Shown: positions 1 through 13,900, numbered from the stretch's first letter. The stretch: 64,000 bases of DNA from Salminus brasiliensis (GCF_030463535.1 NC_132878.1:28550261-28614260); one strand, 5' to 3'. Numbers and translations are program-made. The notes: generated by a model from the sequence alone, not told the origin.

Positions 1-335
1 AGTTGTCCAAAATTCCAGTAGAGAGGTGTGAGAAACTCAATCGTGGTTAAAGGAAGAGCCTGATTTCAGTTCGTTTCCAGGGGAAGTGCTACCAAAGCTT
101 AAGTTGAGGGTGCCCATCGTTTTGTCCAGTCCAGATCTGGAGTTCTGTGTGGGATGAGGTCAGAGAAGATGTTGGGTTGTTCCAGTGCTTGAAACTAAAG
201 AAATAAACATGAGAACACCAGAGCATTTGTAACTGCAACAATGTTCTGGGAGAGGTGCTACATTTTTGACCATGACTGTATATCCCACCAATTAGCATGG
301 TGCTCTGAGGCTAATGCAGCTAACACAGTAATGGA

Positions 336-760
336 ATACTACACCAATCAGCCATAACATTAGTACCCTCAGGGCCCCCACAACAGATCTGACCATTCAA
401 GGCATGGACTCCACAAGACCTCTGAAGGTGTCATGTGGTATCTGGCACCAAGACGTTAGTAGCAGATCCTTCGAGCCTCCTCGGATCACTGGTCGTCCTT
501 CTTTGGGCCACATTTGATAGGTACTGACCACTGTATAAGGGGAATGTTTTGGAGATGCTCTGACCCACCACATTGTCAGCCATCACAATTCGGCCCCTTG
601 ATTCTTATGCTTGACCCTTTTTTCCTTTTAACACATCACCTTCAAGAACTGACCGTTCCTCTGCTGCTTAATATATCCACCCATGACAGACGCCACTGTA
701 GATGAAGGTAATCCTTTTTTTTTTACTTCACCTGTCAGTGGGGCTAATGTTATGGTGTAT
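336..760. mobile_element. MITE-like DNA transposon with terminal inverted repeats
   Basis: The left end contains CAGCCATAACATTA and the right end contains TAATGTTATGG in inverted orientation, about 420 bp apart. The interior has no coding capacity. A diverged internal fragment (the 'tatctggcac/atcaag...' segment) recurs near 30830-30915, so the element is dispersed. I did not assign a family; target-site duplications were not convincing. Confidence 0.55.
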
Positions 761-3700
761 CCCACCAATAAGAATAGTGCTAGCATAGTGATTAATATTT
801 GTTACTTAAAAAAACTAAAATATAAAAACAAAATAAACAATCTCTGACAGAAAAATGATATAATGTACCAAATTAATATTTTTTTTAATTTAATGATATA
901 TGTCAGAAATATTGTTATAAGGTGACAAGAGAGAAAAGCAAACACTGAAAGGCTTTAAATGTGTGTTTATTGTTGTGTTGCACACATGATGGAGATCACA
1001 GTCAATACAACATTGCTTAGAACCACACACAAGAGATTATTTAGTGTTTGTGTTGAAATGGTAAAAGCAGCTTCTGCTTTACGCTGACATGAACAAGGAC
1101 ATCTGGACCTAAAAGAGTCATTTCGAGTACCTAGAGTGAGAAAAAGAGTATGTGTGTGTGTGTGTGTGTGTGTGTTTACTTACAAACAGCACACACACAC
1201 ACACTCTGCTTTGGGAGACAATAGTGCATACTTTATTTTTTGGCACCCTAGACAATAGTATTGGAACGCAGTCCAGTTCTGCTGAGGCTGTTTTGCTCTT
1301 CAGGCTGCTGATTGGACCTTGCGTACAAGTCTCAGCACACATGAAACACACACATACAGACACACACACACTCTAACGGAAAAACTACACCAAACCCAAC
1401 GTGGCACTTTAGAAGAGGGAACATTTGTGTTTCAGAAAACATTTATACTGGTTTGCAAAATTATTGGCAGTGTGTATTTAATAAAAAAAAGAAAAAGAAA
1501 AAAGAAAAAAGCCCAGCAGCCATGTTTTCATCCCAACATCTTGAAATGCTGTAAACATATCACCGCTATTTCAGCAGCAGTTTTTTTTATGAAACAATAC
1601 AACTAGCAACACAGATTTTAAGGCGGAGCAGCTCTCGTTGCTGTTTCAGAGCTGAAAACTGCAGTACGAGTGGGTGGGGCTTAATTAAAAAAAGAAGAGG
1701 GGAATTCGGTTTTATAGCTTTCCAAGATTATTAAAGATGTAACAAGAAAGTGCCCCTGCTCCTTCATTAGCATTGCTCTGTACTAAGTTTAATTTATTAA
1801 TTACAGCAATGAATAAGAAAATAAATCTCTCTCATCACTGATCTGCATCCGCCTTCAGCAATTCCACTGGAACTGCGTTTGACTGCTGTTGATGGTGCAC
1901 CCTTGGTCCATGTACAGTTGATGTAAGTGTAAACAAGTTACATCCTCCTCTACAAAGACACACTTCTGCACTTTAATACACAAATGCTGTTCATTCACTG
2001 AATCTAAGGCAGAACAACAAAGAATGTACAAATGTTATGGAACATGTTTTATTCTGACGTTAAATTCAGTAAATAAATAGAATGTGTCTAAAACGTGCAG
2101 AAAAATGTCATTTAGACTCAGCATCAACAACATATCTCTTGAACAGGGGCACACAGATTTTCACGCACTTAAGAAGCCATTGATGTGCTTTTGCTCAATT
2201 TGCCCACTTTATGACACAACTGGCTGACAAATGGCATAAACAGACTTTGCTTGCTAGGCTAACTTTAATGTTCTTTTAGCTTAGCAACATGACACACTAA
2301 ACTACATGTAGTGGGGAAACTGCAGTGCCAGTACAACTGTTCAACAAATTCTGTTTTGCAACTTGACTACCAAGGGCCAGTTTTCCAAACAGGGATTAGG
2401 CTTCATTTTCTTTTAAGGGAAAATCACCACTCTGAGTGTGGTTTTTTCCAGGATTAGGCCCAAAGAGGAAAAACGTCTGTTTGCAAGCAAAACGTACATT
2501 AAAGGCTTTAACTCTGGGCTCATTCACACTTCAAGTTTTACAGCGAGGGGCACAATGTCGCCACACTATGTTTAATTACAGCATCATGCAAAAGGTTGCA
2601 CACCCCTTTTCAAAATTTCTATTACTGTGAATAGTTAAGTGAGTAGAAGATGAGAACCTGACCTTCAAAAGGCTTAAAGCTGAAAATGAAAGATTCTTTC
2701 AACATTATAAGCAAGAGTAGAGCATTATTCTTTGTTCTGAACAATATTACAGTGAAATAAAAGAAAGGAGCACAGTGCTAAAGTTTAGGAACAGAAGAGA
2801 TGTGTTCTCTGATACATTTTACTAAGGTTTTAGACTTTAAGGGCTGTGGCTTGTTCTCAATGATCGTTAGGAAAGGTTGGGTGAAGACTTCTGAAACCAA
2901 CTGCTTGATTGCTAGAAAGACAAAACCCTTGTACATTCCACTGTACAGCAACACCTGCACAAATATGACCTTTTTTTACGAAAAGAACAGCTTACCAACT
3001 GTTACGTAGGAAGTGGTATTTCAAAACTGTAAAAAACTTAAAAAAAAACAAAAAAAAAAAACTTTTAGCCTTTTGAAAATCACATTTTGTACTCACTTTC
3101 CTGTTTACAGTAACATTTTAAACTATGGTGCCCATACTTTTACATGCCACTATATATTTGATTAAAATTATTAACTGACAGTAAAAGACAAACTGTTTGG
3201 ATTTTTATCCAAAACAGACATTCTATCGTGCTAATACACATCCAACACAGAGTCACAGCCTTTAAGCCATGGGCTGTGTAGTTTAACGGAGTAGTTATGG
3301 GGGCAAAAATTTTTTTTAAAATTAAAAAAATCAATCAATAATCACATTGACTGATCACTGACCTCAGATACAGTCAGTCAGTCAAGATGTTTCATGTTTC
3401 TTGTGCTTCTTTAGTTTATGAGAGATGCTAGGATCATGTTGATAAACACTATATTTAGACTTCACCTAACTTCATCTCTGTAAACACAGTATAATTGGTT
3501 ACCTCTCAAAACACATCCAGATCTTCAATTGTTTGGCAAATTGATATGATTTAAACCACAGTATGACTGACTTTATCGTCATCATTATGAACTATTGTGT
3601 TTGGCAACAGACCTACAGCAATAAGCCATAAAATTGTACAGAGCAAAACAAGGATGCTGAGAGCTTGTGCTTGTTCAAAACCTTAACTTCAACGTTTAAA

Positions 3701-4378
3701 AAAAAAAAGAACGTGTTCAAATGTTTTTTTTGCTCCCCGCAGCACCCTAAAACACTTCCATTGCGGTCTCACTGTACCGAGAGCTGTACCGATGATGAGG
3801 ACTGGGGTCTAAAACCACAAAGCGTAATTCAAACCTGAGCAAGCATCGCAAAAGGCACGCACTGGCACTAGAAAGCACTTCCCGGTTCAGAAGGCACTCA
3901 AATCCTTTTAAGTTCACCTGCAGAGTCGTCCCGACGCCTTCAGGTGGACAAAAGACAGTCAGTCAACAGATGTTTCCATGCTGACATGTGAACATAAAGC
4001 TACTTGTTTCTGCGCTTTGGCGACTGGGATTGAGGCCAGGGCGTGAGGCAGTGATGTCACAGTGGAGGCGGTGCCTGCGAGACAATCAGAAAGCACTGGG
4101 TCGAATAAACAAAGGCTGAGGCACATTGGTGGCACCCTTCACTCTTGCTTTTCAGACCTCGTGATGAAGGGGGTCATGCTGTAGAGTCTGTTCAGTTTTC
4201 TTCAGTCTTCTGGTTTTTTGTGTGTATATGTGCAGCTTTTTAAACACAGTCTCAAAATCATTCTAAAAAGTCTGATTCAACCGCAAGTATGACTGAATAG
4301 AACATAGAGATACATACTTTAGAGCCAGAAACACACCCCAAACACACCAGCCAACACAAACTGCCCTGCTGTACACAC

Positions 4379-4410
<32 letters not shown>

Positions 4411-4720
4411 CAAGAGTACAAACCAGAAAGTCTAAAAGCACTGCTGTTATTCCATTAGCCAGAACAAACATAGCAAAAAAAAAAAAAAACAACAACAACA
4501 AAGAAACAAAGAGGTGGGTGAGTAATGCTTTGAGGAAGAACGGAGAGAGGGTTATTAACTGTTGTGGGTCCCCTTGCTGCTAAGAATGCAACTTGCACTA
4601 GAGCTCCACAAAAGTCTAATGTTCAGTACTTCTACAGTACTGCAATTTGGCACCGTTTAAAAAGTTTATTTTAAAATTTAAATAAGACAGACAACTTTTG
4701 TTTTGACAGAGCATTACATA

Positions 4721-5110
4721 GCAGCCCCTACACTTCCTGTAGTGTATTACAGTCTGTCAGCATGAGTGTGTGGATCATATGGACATTATTGAGCCTTATA
4801 GAGCCCCCTACACTTCCTGTAGTGTATTACAGTCTGTCAGCATGAGTGTGTGGATCATATGAACATTATTGAGCCTTATAGAGCCCCCTACACTTCCTGT
4901 AGTGTATTACAGTCTGTCAGCATGAGTGTGTGGACCATATGAACATTATTGAGCCTTACAGAGCCCCCTACACTTCCTGTAATGTATTACAGTCTGTCAG
5001 AATGAGTATGTGGATCATATGAACATTATAAAGCATTGTAGAGCACCTCCTACACTTCCTGTAGTGTGTTACAGTCTTTGAGAGTGACTGTACATTAGTA
5101 GGGCATTGTA
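4721..5110. repeat. 80-bp tandem repeat, about 4.5 copies
   Basis: The phrase gagcccccta recurs at 4801, 4881 and 4961, giving an exact 80-bp period. Each unit carries CACTTCCTGTAGTGTATTAC followed by a 'cagtctgtcagcatgagtg' segment. Units differ by a few substitutions and the right-hand copy is degenerate. Confidence 0.9.
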
Positions 5111-5979
5111 GGAAAGAGTGAAAGTGATATGTAATTCATTTTATCCTATTCTTCGCTTTTCTCAGCACATTATTGTCAGTGCTTATAGCTTGAGTGGGGT
5201 ATATTTCTGGCTCTACACACATGCACACAGAGACACACCTCACATTAACACACACGCTAGCTACGTTTCCACCCAAAACTATTTTTACGGAACCTTTTCA
5301 GTTTAGTATTGGTGTATAAACTGCTTGTAGAGAAATTAAGTGACAGATTTCACTCACTTACACCAAACCACACACTCCCACACCAAGTAGTGTATAGAAA
5401 TCAGGCCCCACCATTAGAAGTGCACCCATGCACAGCATAGAGAGACAGGATCTCTTGTCCAGCAGCTCTGATGGAGAAAAGTCCAATAAAATGAAGAGAA
5501 CATTCTGTTCGATAGGTTACAGGGACATCAGTGAAGCCCATGGTGCGTTTTTTAAAATAAATCGGGGGCTCCCGGTCTGGATCTAATCTTTGACTTGATT
5601 ATTGGAAGGTTGTGGGTTAGGTCCATCCATGACCTCATTCCCTCTGGCTGGGTAGGATGACACTTCTCCCCTCAATACTCACAACGCATAGGCCTCTTTT
5701 AGCTGTCCTCGAAGTGTTGAGCTCCAGTGACATTGCGTCTGAAAAGATGTGATGGAGCTTTAAAAGTCTTGGAGGAAGCACATGCTAACCTTCACTCTCC
5801 CAGGACTTGTAGCACTGTGTGATAAAAGTCCGAGCTGGCAGGTTGATTGAAACAAAAAGGGGGAGGGGGACAAAAAACCCCAACCAACCAAATAAACAAA
5901 TAAACAACCCCCCCCCCTTAATACATTCCATTTAAATCGCTTGTGCGGAATGTAGATGGAAACGCAGCTCCTGTGGTGG

Positions 5980-6555
5980 TTATAAGAGCACACACTTCTT
6001 GGCCTGTTTCTTGGCGTTGGGGTAGAGCACAGCTCTGACGGCTTCATTGAACACTTCGCGAACGCCCTCCTGTAGCAACGCAGAGCACTCCAGGTAGCGC
6101 ACGGCGCCGATGGAGCGGGCCAGTGCAGCACCCTGCTGGGGGGTTGTGGGGGTGAGGCCTTGCTCCTTCAGTCGTTCCAGCGTCTCCCGGTCTGATCGTA
6201 GGTCGCGCTTGGTGCCCACCAGCAGCACAGGCACGCCCGGACAGTGGTGGCTTACTTCCGGGTGCCACTTGTGCCGCACATTGGCATGGGACGACGGGCT
6301 GGCAACAGAGAAGCAGATGATGAAGACATGTGTCTGCGGGTACGAGAGTGTCCGCAGCCGGTCGTACTCCTCTTGACCAGCTGTGTCCCACAGGTTCAGG
6401 CTGACTGCCCGGCCATCCACGCACGTCTGAGTGCTGTAGTTGTCGAAGACGGTGGGGATGTACTCCTCAGGGAATGTGTTGGTGGTGTACGAAATCAGCA
6501 GGCAGGTCTTTCCCACTGCTCCATCACCCACCACCACACACTTCACTGTCTGCAT
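5980..6555 (-). CDS. rhog: RhoG-type Rho family small GTPase
   Basis: A 191-aa Rho GTPase in a single coding exon, the same length as vertebrate RhoG. The family acts as a membrane-anchored GTP/GDP switch upstream of Rac and actin remodelling. Visible motifs: P-loop GDGAVGKT (residues 10-17), switch I with [10 protein letters not shown], switch [12 protein letters not shown], base-recognition motif GTKRDL, a C-S-A loop, and a C-terminal CVLL CAAX box after a short lysine-rich stretch, which predicts geranylgeranylation. The [17 protein letters not shown] start and the VRHKWHPEV segment favour RhoG over Rac, Cdc42 or RhoA. I start at the ATG whose codon is complementary to 6553-6555, because an acceptor (CACAG, cut after 6574) lies 18 nt upstream and the longer frame reads into intron. 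Teleosts have several rhog paralogues and I cannot say which this is. Confidence 0.93.
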   Translation of the reverse strand: MQTVKCVVVGDGAVGKTCLLISYTTNTFPEEYIPTVFDNYSTQTCVDGRAVSLNLWDTAGQEEYDRLRTLSYPQTHVFIICFSVASPSSHANVRHKWHPEVSHHCPGVPVLLVGTKRDLRSDRETLERLKEQGLTPTTPQQGAALARSIGAVRYLECSALLQEGVREVFNEAVRAVLYPNAKKQAKKCVLL

Positions 6556-6573
6556 AGTGGGGAGTAGGATTAC

Positions 6574-7228
6574 CTGTGACCAAGAGAGACAGGAAAAGAG
6601 ACAGGGAATAAAATCAAAGAGAAAGAGAGACCGGTGACAGAGGTAGAGAGGACACAAAGTATAAATGAGAAAAGAGAAAGATCAGTGTGAATGGAGGAGT
6701 TCAGGAAATACAGAGCAAGAACGAAAGAGATGAAAAGGTGCAAAAATTTGAAAGAGCAGAGGGAGGAGAGATTGAAAAAGGGGGGGGGGGGAAAGAAAAT
6801 GGTAAATGGGAAAATGAAAGAATCGAGGAGTGTGAGAGACGAGAGAGTGAAGGAGATAAAGAGAAAATGATTAGGACCTGTTTACAGGGCGTGTTTGAGA
6901 TGCTTACCATTAAGGCTAACTTAAACATTAGCCTTTACTAAACCGCCAACGTTATTCGCTCAAAAAAACGCTCAAATATAGTTACACACACGTAAAGTTA
7001 GCTTTCACTCATTTCACTATTAGCTAGCTCTGAGCTAAAGCTGAGTCTGTGGGTGCCGTTTGCTCTACTAGCTGAAACCCCGCCTGTGCTGAACGCTGAA
7101 GCTCCAACACCGGGCGATAAATCAGTGCAAGCAGGCGCGGCCCACTGTACACACATTTTAAACATCCATTTTTACAAAACCCAAAACAAAAAAACAACGT
7201 TGTGCCTTTGTAAAGATAGCATACTCAC
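6574..7228 (-). other. 5'UTR intron of the rhog-type gene
   Basis: The minus strand shows a GTGAGT donor complementary to 7223-7228 and a pyrimidine-rich CACAG acceptor complementary to 6574-6578. The intron is purine-rich on the plus strand (6690-6880) and includes a short G run near 6780. A leader intron just before the ATG is inferred from splice consensus only. Confidence 0.6.
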
Positions 7229-7600
7229 AGGGGCGAGACTGGCTCAGGGCAGCAGGCTTTCGCACACACAGCTGTTCTCATAGCAGCTCTGGTGAATGCT
7301 AAGCTAATGCTAAGCTAACGGCGGCTAAAGAGGGATGCTCGCATTTTCAAACTGAGAAACAAGTTGTCAAATGCGGCCGAACAGCGCCTACACCCGCGTC
7401 GATACTCAGAGTGTGCGTTTCTGCACGTCAATAGTTGATATTCTCGCACTTTTTGAGTGTTTCTGGTGAATTAAAGTGAGTTTTAAAACTGCGTTATTGT
7501 GACAGAATTCCCCAGTCTCCCGTTGTCCGACTGACATCCGGGCACTGCGGGCAAGTCGGACGGACACGCCCACGGCGCAAGGAACTGTGGTGAATGTAGT
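7229..7600 (-). promoter_or_regulatory. Probable noncoding exon 1 and CpG-rich promoter of the rhog-type gene
   Basis: This stretch is locally GC- and CpG-rich (for example 7370-7400 and 7520-7580) against AT-rich surroundings, and it abuts the 5'UTR donor at 7228. It has no long open frame. The transcription start cannot be fixed by eye. Confidence 0.5.
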
Positions 7601-8090
7601 GCACCCTTTGTGCCTCCTTTTCCTCTTTTATTTTTAATTATAGCTGTAACTCTAGTGTACGTTTATACATATTATGTAAACAAGTTGTATTTACTATAGT
7701 ATTATATTTAAGACGCGTTAATGTGTGTCTTTGTTTAAACCTCCTCAACAAGCGCTGTGACAATGAACAAAGCCCACTTGATGCTGTGGTGCTGACCACT
7801 GAGCTGGCTCTTACCCTGATCTCACAACGTGAGAGTGAACTGACTCTATTGTTAATCGTACGCTAAGTGTGTTTGTGTTCCCTCTCCGTTACTGGTGCGT
7901 GTGTATGTGTGTGTGCTTCGTAAGTGATGTCATAGTGTGTGTGTGTGTGTGTGTGTCGTGCACTAAAAAGCGAACAGCATTGCCTGAAACCCAGTGACAT
8001 CATCCCTCTTGTCATCCATCCACTTTAGCCTCACCTGCGTACAAGGCCTATATTTTCTTATAGCTCTCAGATCCACTTATAATACTAGAG

Positions 8091-8092
<2 letters not shown>

Positions 8093-8180
<88 letters not shown>
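8093..8180. repeat. Compound (TA)n(TG)n microsatellite
   Basis: About 50 nt of alternating TA pass directly into about 37 nt of alternating TG. The tract is purely alternating purine-pyrimidine. Confidence 0.95.
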
Positions 8181-8183
<3 letters not shown>

Positions 8184-8524
8184 GTATACCATTCCACAGC
8201 CTCTGTTTCTTTGTTTAGAAATAACCAGGCTGTTTCTGTTACTGTGCCTTTAAATCAGATGTCAAACGAGCTCTGTTCTGATTGGCTGCCCCTAAATTGT
8301 GCCTCATTAAAAAAGCATGAACTCAGGGGTCGAAACTGCTGTAGGGTAAATGGGTGAAGCTAAGTTGGGAAAGAAGGGACACCAAAGTGCACCATGTTCC
8401 AGTTAAACACTCTGATTATGGCCGCTACACTGTTTCAAAACCTTCTTCCAAAACCAGTTAGTTAAAGACGTTGGAGTTCAAGTGATTTGACAATCCATTA
8501 CCAGAGTTTTACTCGAGCCACACA

Positions 8525-9105
8525 AATGGTTAGCATTGTTGGCATTTTCCCTGGTTAGCATTGTTGCCATTTTCCCAGATTAGCATTTTCCCTGGTTAGC
8601 ATTGTTGGCAATTTCTTTGGTTAGCATTGTTGACATTATCCCAGTTAGCATTGTTAGCATTTTCTCTGGTTAGCATTGTTGGCATTCTAATGGGTTAGCA
8701 TTTTCTCTGGTTAGCATTGTTAGCATTTTCTCTGGTTAGCATTGTTGGCATTATAACGGGTTAGCATTTTCTCTGGTTAGCATTGTTAGCATTTTCTCTG
8801 GTTAGCATTGTTGGCATTATAACGGGTTAGCATTTTCTCTGGTTAGCATTGTTAGCATTTTCTCTGGTTAGCATTGTTGGCATTATAACGGGTTAGCATT
8901 TTCTCTGGTTAGCATTGTTAGCATTTTCTCTGGTTAGCATTGTTGGCATTATAACGGGTTAGCATTTTCTCTGGTTAGCATTGTTAGCATTTTCTCTGGT
9001 TAGCATTGTTAGCATTTTCTCTGGTTAGCATTGTTGGCATTATAACGGGTTAGCATTTTCTCTGGTTAGCATTGTTGGCATTTTCCCTGGTTAGCATCGT
9101 TGGCG
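8525..9105. repeat. TTAGCATT minisatellite with 66-bp higher-order unit
   Basis: The basic unit is about 20-22 bp (GGTTAGCATTGTTGGCATT with variants). From about 8640 it forms a 66-bp three-part unit marked by the variant ATAACGGG, which recurs at regular spacing through about 9050. Copies are nearly identical in the middle and degenerate at both edges. Confidence 0.9.
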
Positions 9106-9223
9106 ATACCAGTTGATAAGAACTCATTAAGCAGTATTTCGTGCATCCAGTGTTGAGTGTACGACTGATTTAACGAGACACAAAAAAAATAGAGGTGCTA
9201 ATGAACTGTATAACACTTCTGCT

Positions 9224-9229
9224 TTTATT
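9224..9229 (-). terminator. Candidate polyadenylation signal of the formin gene
   Basis: TTTATT on the plus strand is AATAAA on the minus strand, about 1.7 kb beyond the formin stop codon. The intervening 9230-10939 has no other gene and fits a 3'UTR. This is inference from position. Confidence 0.4.
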
Positions 9230-10939
9230 ACTGTTGACGTGCGGGGCGGTCACCTCAGATTTTAAACTCGGGGTTGGTGAGGCTCTCCGTACTTCCAGAG
9301 TAGGAAATCCGATTTGATTTCCTACTTCCAGTTGAAATGTCACACTTGGGAAGTGTAAGATCCCAGTTTAAATTGAATGCAGCAGCTGAAGAAGTGGGAC
9401 TAAACTGCTGCAGACTGAACAGGTAGGCTGTGCCCACCCTCACAACTTTCACTGCCAACACACATCCATTCAGTCTCTCAGCAGCAGCAGACAGAACATG
9501 CAGCTTAATTTATTAAGAATATCACAGATAGTTTACATCATATGTCATACCTGAGTTTTATACTGTTTCAATTCTAACAGATTGACCTTGATTACTTCTT
9601 GATTTCACAGAAAATATTAATGACTCTTTAAATATGTAAAGCTAATTACCAGCAGATATAGCTATGGTATGAATAGCAGTAAATATACTCCCGGGTGGAT
9701 AACGCAGCACTGATACAGGACTTTATACCTTTACTTATTTATTCTTTTTTGAATAATCGAAAACACACTGCTAAATTAGACACTTCTGTAGTTGATATTA
9801 GCAAACCTGGTGCTGGGGAGCTGTGCTGCCCAACACAGCAGCACTTTACCATTTTTTAAAATCAGTGGTATCCTGTGTTTCTGTGGTGTCCTCTCTTCCT
9901 ATAATGTCTTGTGTTTCAGTAGTGTCCTGTGTTTCCAGTGTTCCTGTGGTATCCAGTGCACAGCATGTTTTACACCCTAGAGATCAGGTATATAGTATCT
10001 GCAATCCTGTGATTCCTATTGCCCTCTACTGGGTCAGACAGGGACCAGCGTACATCCAGATTTGGTTTTGTTCATATATTTACTGCTACATAAAATAAGC
10101 TGCTCAACTGCCAACAGAATAAGAGTTATTCACCCAGTAGTACTATTGACCTGTATGTTTACAAATATTATTATTTGATTTATAAGTATTCCATATAAAA
10201 TGTATGCAATTGTGTGTTAATTGCATAACTGTGGCCAAAACATTGCTTACACTTTCCCTTTAACCGGTATCACCCACAGGCAGACGCTGATCCAGTACAC
10301 CTTCCCTTTATCTTTCTGTCTCTATCACCCTGTCCCTCCTTGATCACTATTCCCTCTCTCCCCATCTTTCTGTGTGAGTCCCTACTTACAGATATCGCTC
10401 TTAAAGTGATGAAAGCTTTAAGGTTGATGAAACATCATACATATACCACATGTTTTAAGTCTAGTATCTCAATATCTAGTATTAAAAAAGGAGGTTCTTA
10501 GACTTGTAACAATAGTGGAGTCCCTTTTGGTACTGCAGGCACTAGAGGGCACTCCCAAGTCAGTCCAGAATAAATGGGCTGACATGGAGCTTTTGTGTTT
10601 GTAAACAGTTAAACAGCAGTAAATATTTCAACCAATAAGAGGACCGGCACGACAGCCAATCAGCACTCAGTAGCAGTAATGTTCGCAGCTTTCAGCCCTA
10701 AACCTGGGGCTGTAGAATTCTTTCAGTCCTATTAAATAAGGACTCACTCAGGAGCGCCCTCTAGTGTTTTGTGGTTGTCTTTTTGGTAGAATGGGAGAAA
10801 TAGGAAGAGGCCAAGCTCCTCACAAACAGGCTCTTCTAGCTCCCACTAGAGGCCTTCATGTGCTAATACCACACAGCCCACACAGTATTTATCAGAATAG
10901 ATAAAACCACTCCTGCTGTTACATGTTTGTGTGTGTGTT
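9230..10939 (-). other. Probable 3'UTR of the formin gene
   Basis: Non-coding sequence directly downstream, on the minus strand, of the formin stop codon at 10940-10942. It contains short 'gtgttcctgtgg' style repeats near 9860-9960 and otherwise unique sequence. I see no alternative gene. Confidence 0.4.
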
Positions 10940-13900
10940 TCAGCGCGGCAGGCTGTGTGTTGCCCTGCTGGTTGGTGTTGGTATGCGCGAGCTGCTGTTT
11001 CGGTCTCGTTTCAGCACTGAGTGCAGTGCTAACGCTAATGGGGCTGCACCTGGACACAGCCTGGACAGAGGTCTGGACACAGCAAGGGCAAGTGCCGATC
11101 CTGGCCTCGCTGACCTCTCTATGCTGCCTTCTTTTACACCTTCCATCCTCGCTCTCTCTCTCTCTTTCTCTGACTTCACACTCTCCTTCTCTCGCTCCTT
11201 TTTTCCTTTCTCTCTCACTTTCTTCTGTCTCTCTTTCTCTTGCTGCTTCTCTCGCTCTCTCTCATTCTTCTTCTTCTCTTTCTCCCTCCTCTGACGCTCT
11301 TTGTCGTTCTCAGTAATTGGTTTCTCTTTCACCTCATTCCCACTCTCTTTCTTCTCTCTCTCCTTTTTGCTGGACGACGCTCTGTCCAGCAGTCGTTTCA
11401 GTGGCTGTGGGATTTTTGCCTTTTGCTCTCTTCTAATTGGTCGCTCCTCCTTCAAAGTCCTGACCTCAGTCCCAGATTGGTCAGGTGAAGGGGGTGTGGC
11501 GGTTCGAAAGCCATTGCGGAGCAGTGGTAGACGGGAATCTTTAAGAGGGGACGTATTCTTGTTCCGATTGGCAGGTCTCACGTCCTTCATTGTTCGCTCC
11601 TTGAGACTTCCTGTCTTTTTTCCGTCCACCTCTGATGACACCATGTTCCTTGCTTTCTGTTGCTTTCTGATCTCCACTGACTTTTCTTCCACAGCCTGTT
11701 TCCTCCCTTCTCGCTCTTCCTCCACACAGGCCGGGGCTAAGCTGCTGTAAGACTGCAGGGCAGGGACTAGTGTGTGTGTTTCTGCCACTTGTGGGCGGAG
11801 TATAGAACCAGGCGTCTGACTCTGGGATGGGATGGCAGATTGGGCGAAGCGATTTGCTGACCCTGACCTAAGGGGTGGGCAGGACATGCTGGTCAGCTTG
11901 GTGTCAGGCTGGGTTTCCGTTCGAATCGGATCTACGTCTCCACTATCAGGAAAGTCGTTGCGTTTTCCAGCTTCACTTCCCGTCAGGTTTGTTTTTTCTG
12001 CAAGTGTTTCTGTCAGGCTGTGACCAGCCGACAGACAGAAAGTTAAATACACTGTTTTTTTTATATACAAAAATGAAAAACTACGCACATTATAACTTAA
12101 GCACAGATGCAGACTGACCTGAATAAAGCTTTGCGTTGCAGAGTCTGGCGGCCAAGTGTGGACCACAGGCTCCGCCTCCGGGACGAAGTCACAGGAGCCC
12201 CCAAGATCATCTCTAAAGTGTCATTATCGCACTCTAGCCCTGCCTCCAGTGCAGAGCAGGAAGCAATTGAGCGCCGTTTTCCCGCCCTCTCTCTCTCCAT
12301 CTCTTCTCTTTCCAAACGTCTCCGGTATTGCTGCTCTCGCAACACATTCTCCTGAGAGAGAAGGCGAGCGAGTGTGGGAAAGAGGTAAACAAATGGACCC
12401 TAAGAAGTCAAACCTCTCTCCTCAAACTGTGTGGTTGTTCAGTTAACTCTACTGGACTTGATGTGATTTTCGACACAGTATGACACTATTATCTACACTA
12501 TATGGATGAAAGTATTGGGACACCTGCTCATACATTGTTTCTTCCAAAATCAAGAGTAATAAAAAAGGTTTATCCTGCTTTTGTTATCCTGCAACTCATC
12601 CCAAAAGTACTGGATGGAGCACCATTATTCCACAGTTTCGCTGCTCCACAGCTCAGTGCTGGGGGGGCTTTATATCCCTCTAGCCCAAACCTGGCATTAG
12701 GCATATAGTTCATGTTTATCTGGTCCAGAGAGTACTATTCCATTATACTTCTTAACAGAGACTAGATAAGCTGTGTGTGTGCATTTGCACATCTGCGTCA
12801 GCAGTGGGTGAAATTTAAAGTAGCTAAATCCATTGACTGGAAGGGGTGTCCAATAACATTTAAATATATAGTGTATAGTCAGGGACTAAAGTACATTACC
12901 ATCTAAAGAAATAAGATCCAATTTCAATGAGTTACATTAGCCTCATAGCTCCAGTATTAACTGGTGGAGTATACGTGTCTATTAATAATGAACTACATTA
13001 GTCTTGTAGGTCCAGTGCAAAACTAAGGGAGCACTAAACATGTCTCTCGACTGCATGTGAAACTGAAGAAATTTGATTTTCACTTTAAATGTGACAATTT
13101 CTAAAACTTCTCCTCCAGCCTCAAACAGACAGGATAGACACAGAAAGATATACTCACACAGGTGTGTGTGTATGTCTAACCTGTGCGGCTCGGAGAAAGC
13201 GCTGTTGGAAGCTGTGGAATGTAGCGCATGCTTCCTCCAACTTAAAGGATCCGTCATCTTCCTCACAGAAGAACTCCAGCAGGGAGTGTTGGGCTTTAAA
13301 CAGGCAGTCCACATCCAACTGCAACTCTGATAACTTCAGCTCTGCAGACTGCATGCACACACAAACACACCCATTCATGTAGGAATGAAGTAACCCGTGT
13401 GCCAGTATGATATTAATACTTCTAATATGCATTATCATCACATAGCACATTTCATAATACCTACAATCACTCAAATCATAATGCAGCTTAATTTCTAATC
13501 ATTCCAAATGATTGCAGGTTCATACCTATAATTCTGAACCCTTAAAGGATAGCTGATTACTTACAATTTCTAACAATTCCTTACCACAGCACAGCCTCAT
13601 AATAATTTCTAATAATCCCTAAAATTAAGAATGACTGCTCATCTCCCCAATGATACAGCAGCTTCTTTATTAATATTACTAATGGCCTATACCTGTAGGA
13701 AAGGTGCGATCTGCGTGTGCAGATCAGATGTAGTTCTCACTCTCTCCTGCAGGGTGGTGACTCTGCGCTGTAGCTCATTAAACTCCTCCTGTACCACCTC
13801 CACTGATAATCTACAACACACACACATATCTCCATATAAGTACACATACAAATAAGTACACACACATTTATAAAAAAACAAACAAACAAACAAAAACACA

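Larger units (their letters stand above)
1..5979. other. Intergenic region and possible long 3'UTR of the Rho GTPase gene
   Basis: No protein-coding gene is recognisable here; the open frames are short and lack family features. Contents: a MITE-like element at 336-760, short CA/TG microsatellites near 1150-1180 and 1190-1205, an uninterrupted run of about 27 G near 4380-4407, an 80-bp tandem array at 4721-5110, and AT-rich unique sequence. Part of it is probably the 3'UTR of the minus-strand Rho gene that stops at 5980. Minus-strand AATAAA hexamers exist, for example near 964 and 4670, but I cannot tell which is used. Confidence 0.5.
7601..9215. other. Intergenic spacer between the rhog-type and formin genes
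   Basis: No gene seen. It holds a (TG)n tract at 7937-7954, a compound (TA)n(TG)n microsatellite at 8093-8180, and a TTAGCATT-based minisatellite at 8525-9105. The minus-strand formin gene probably ends near 9215. Confidence 0.6.

Noticed and set aside
8525-9105. CRISPR-like regular spacing of repeats (also at 48267-48880 and 52255-52700)
   Set aside because: Units are contiguous tandem copies without unique spacers, there are no cas genes, and the DNA is vertebrate.
10923-11750. Plus-strand frames of 80-150 codons rich in Ser, Leu and Phe
   Set aside because: Antisense of the Lys/Glu/Arg-rich tail of the minus-strand formin, whose 12 exons agree in phase.
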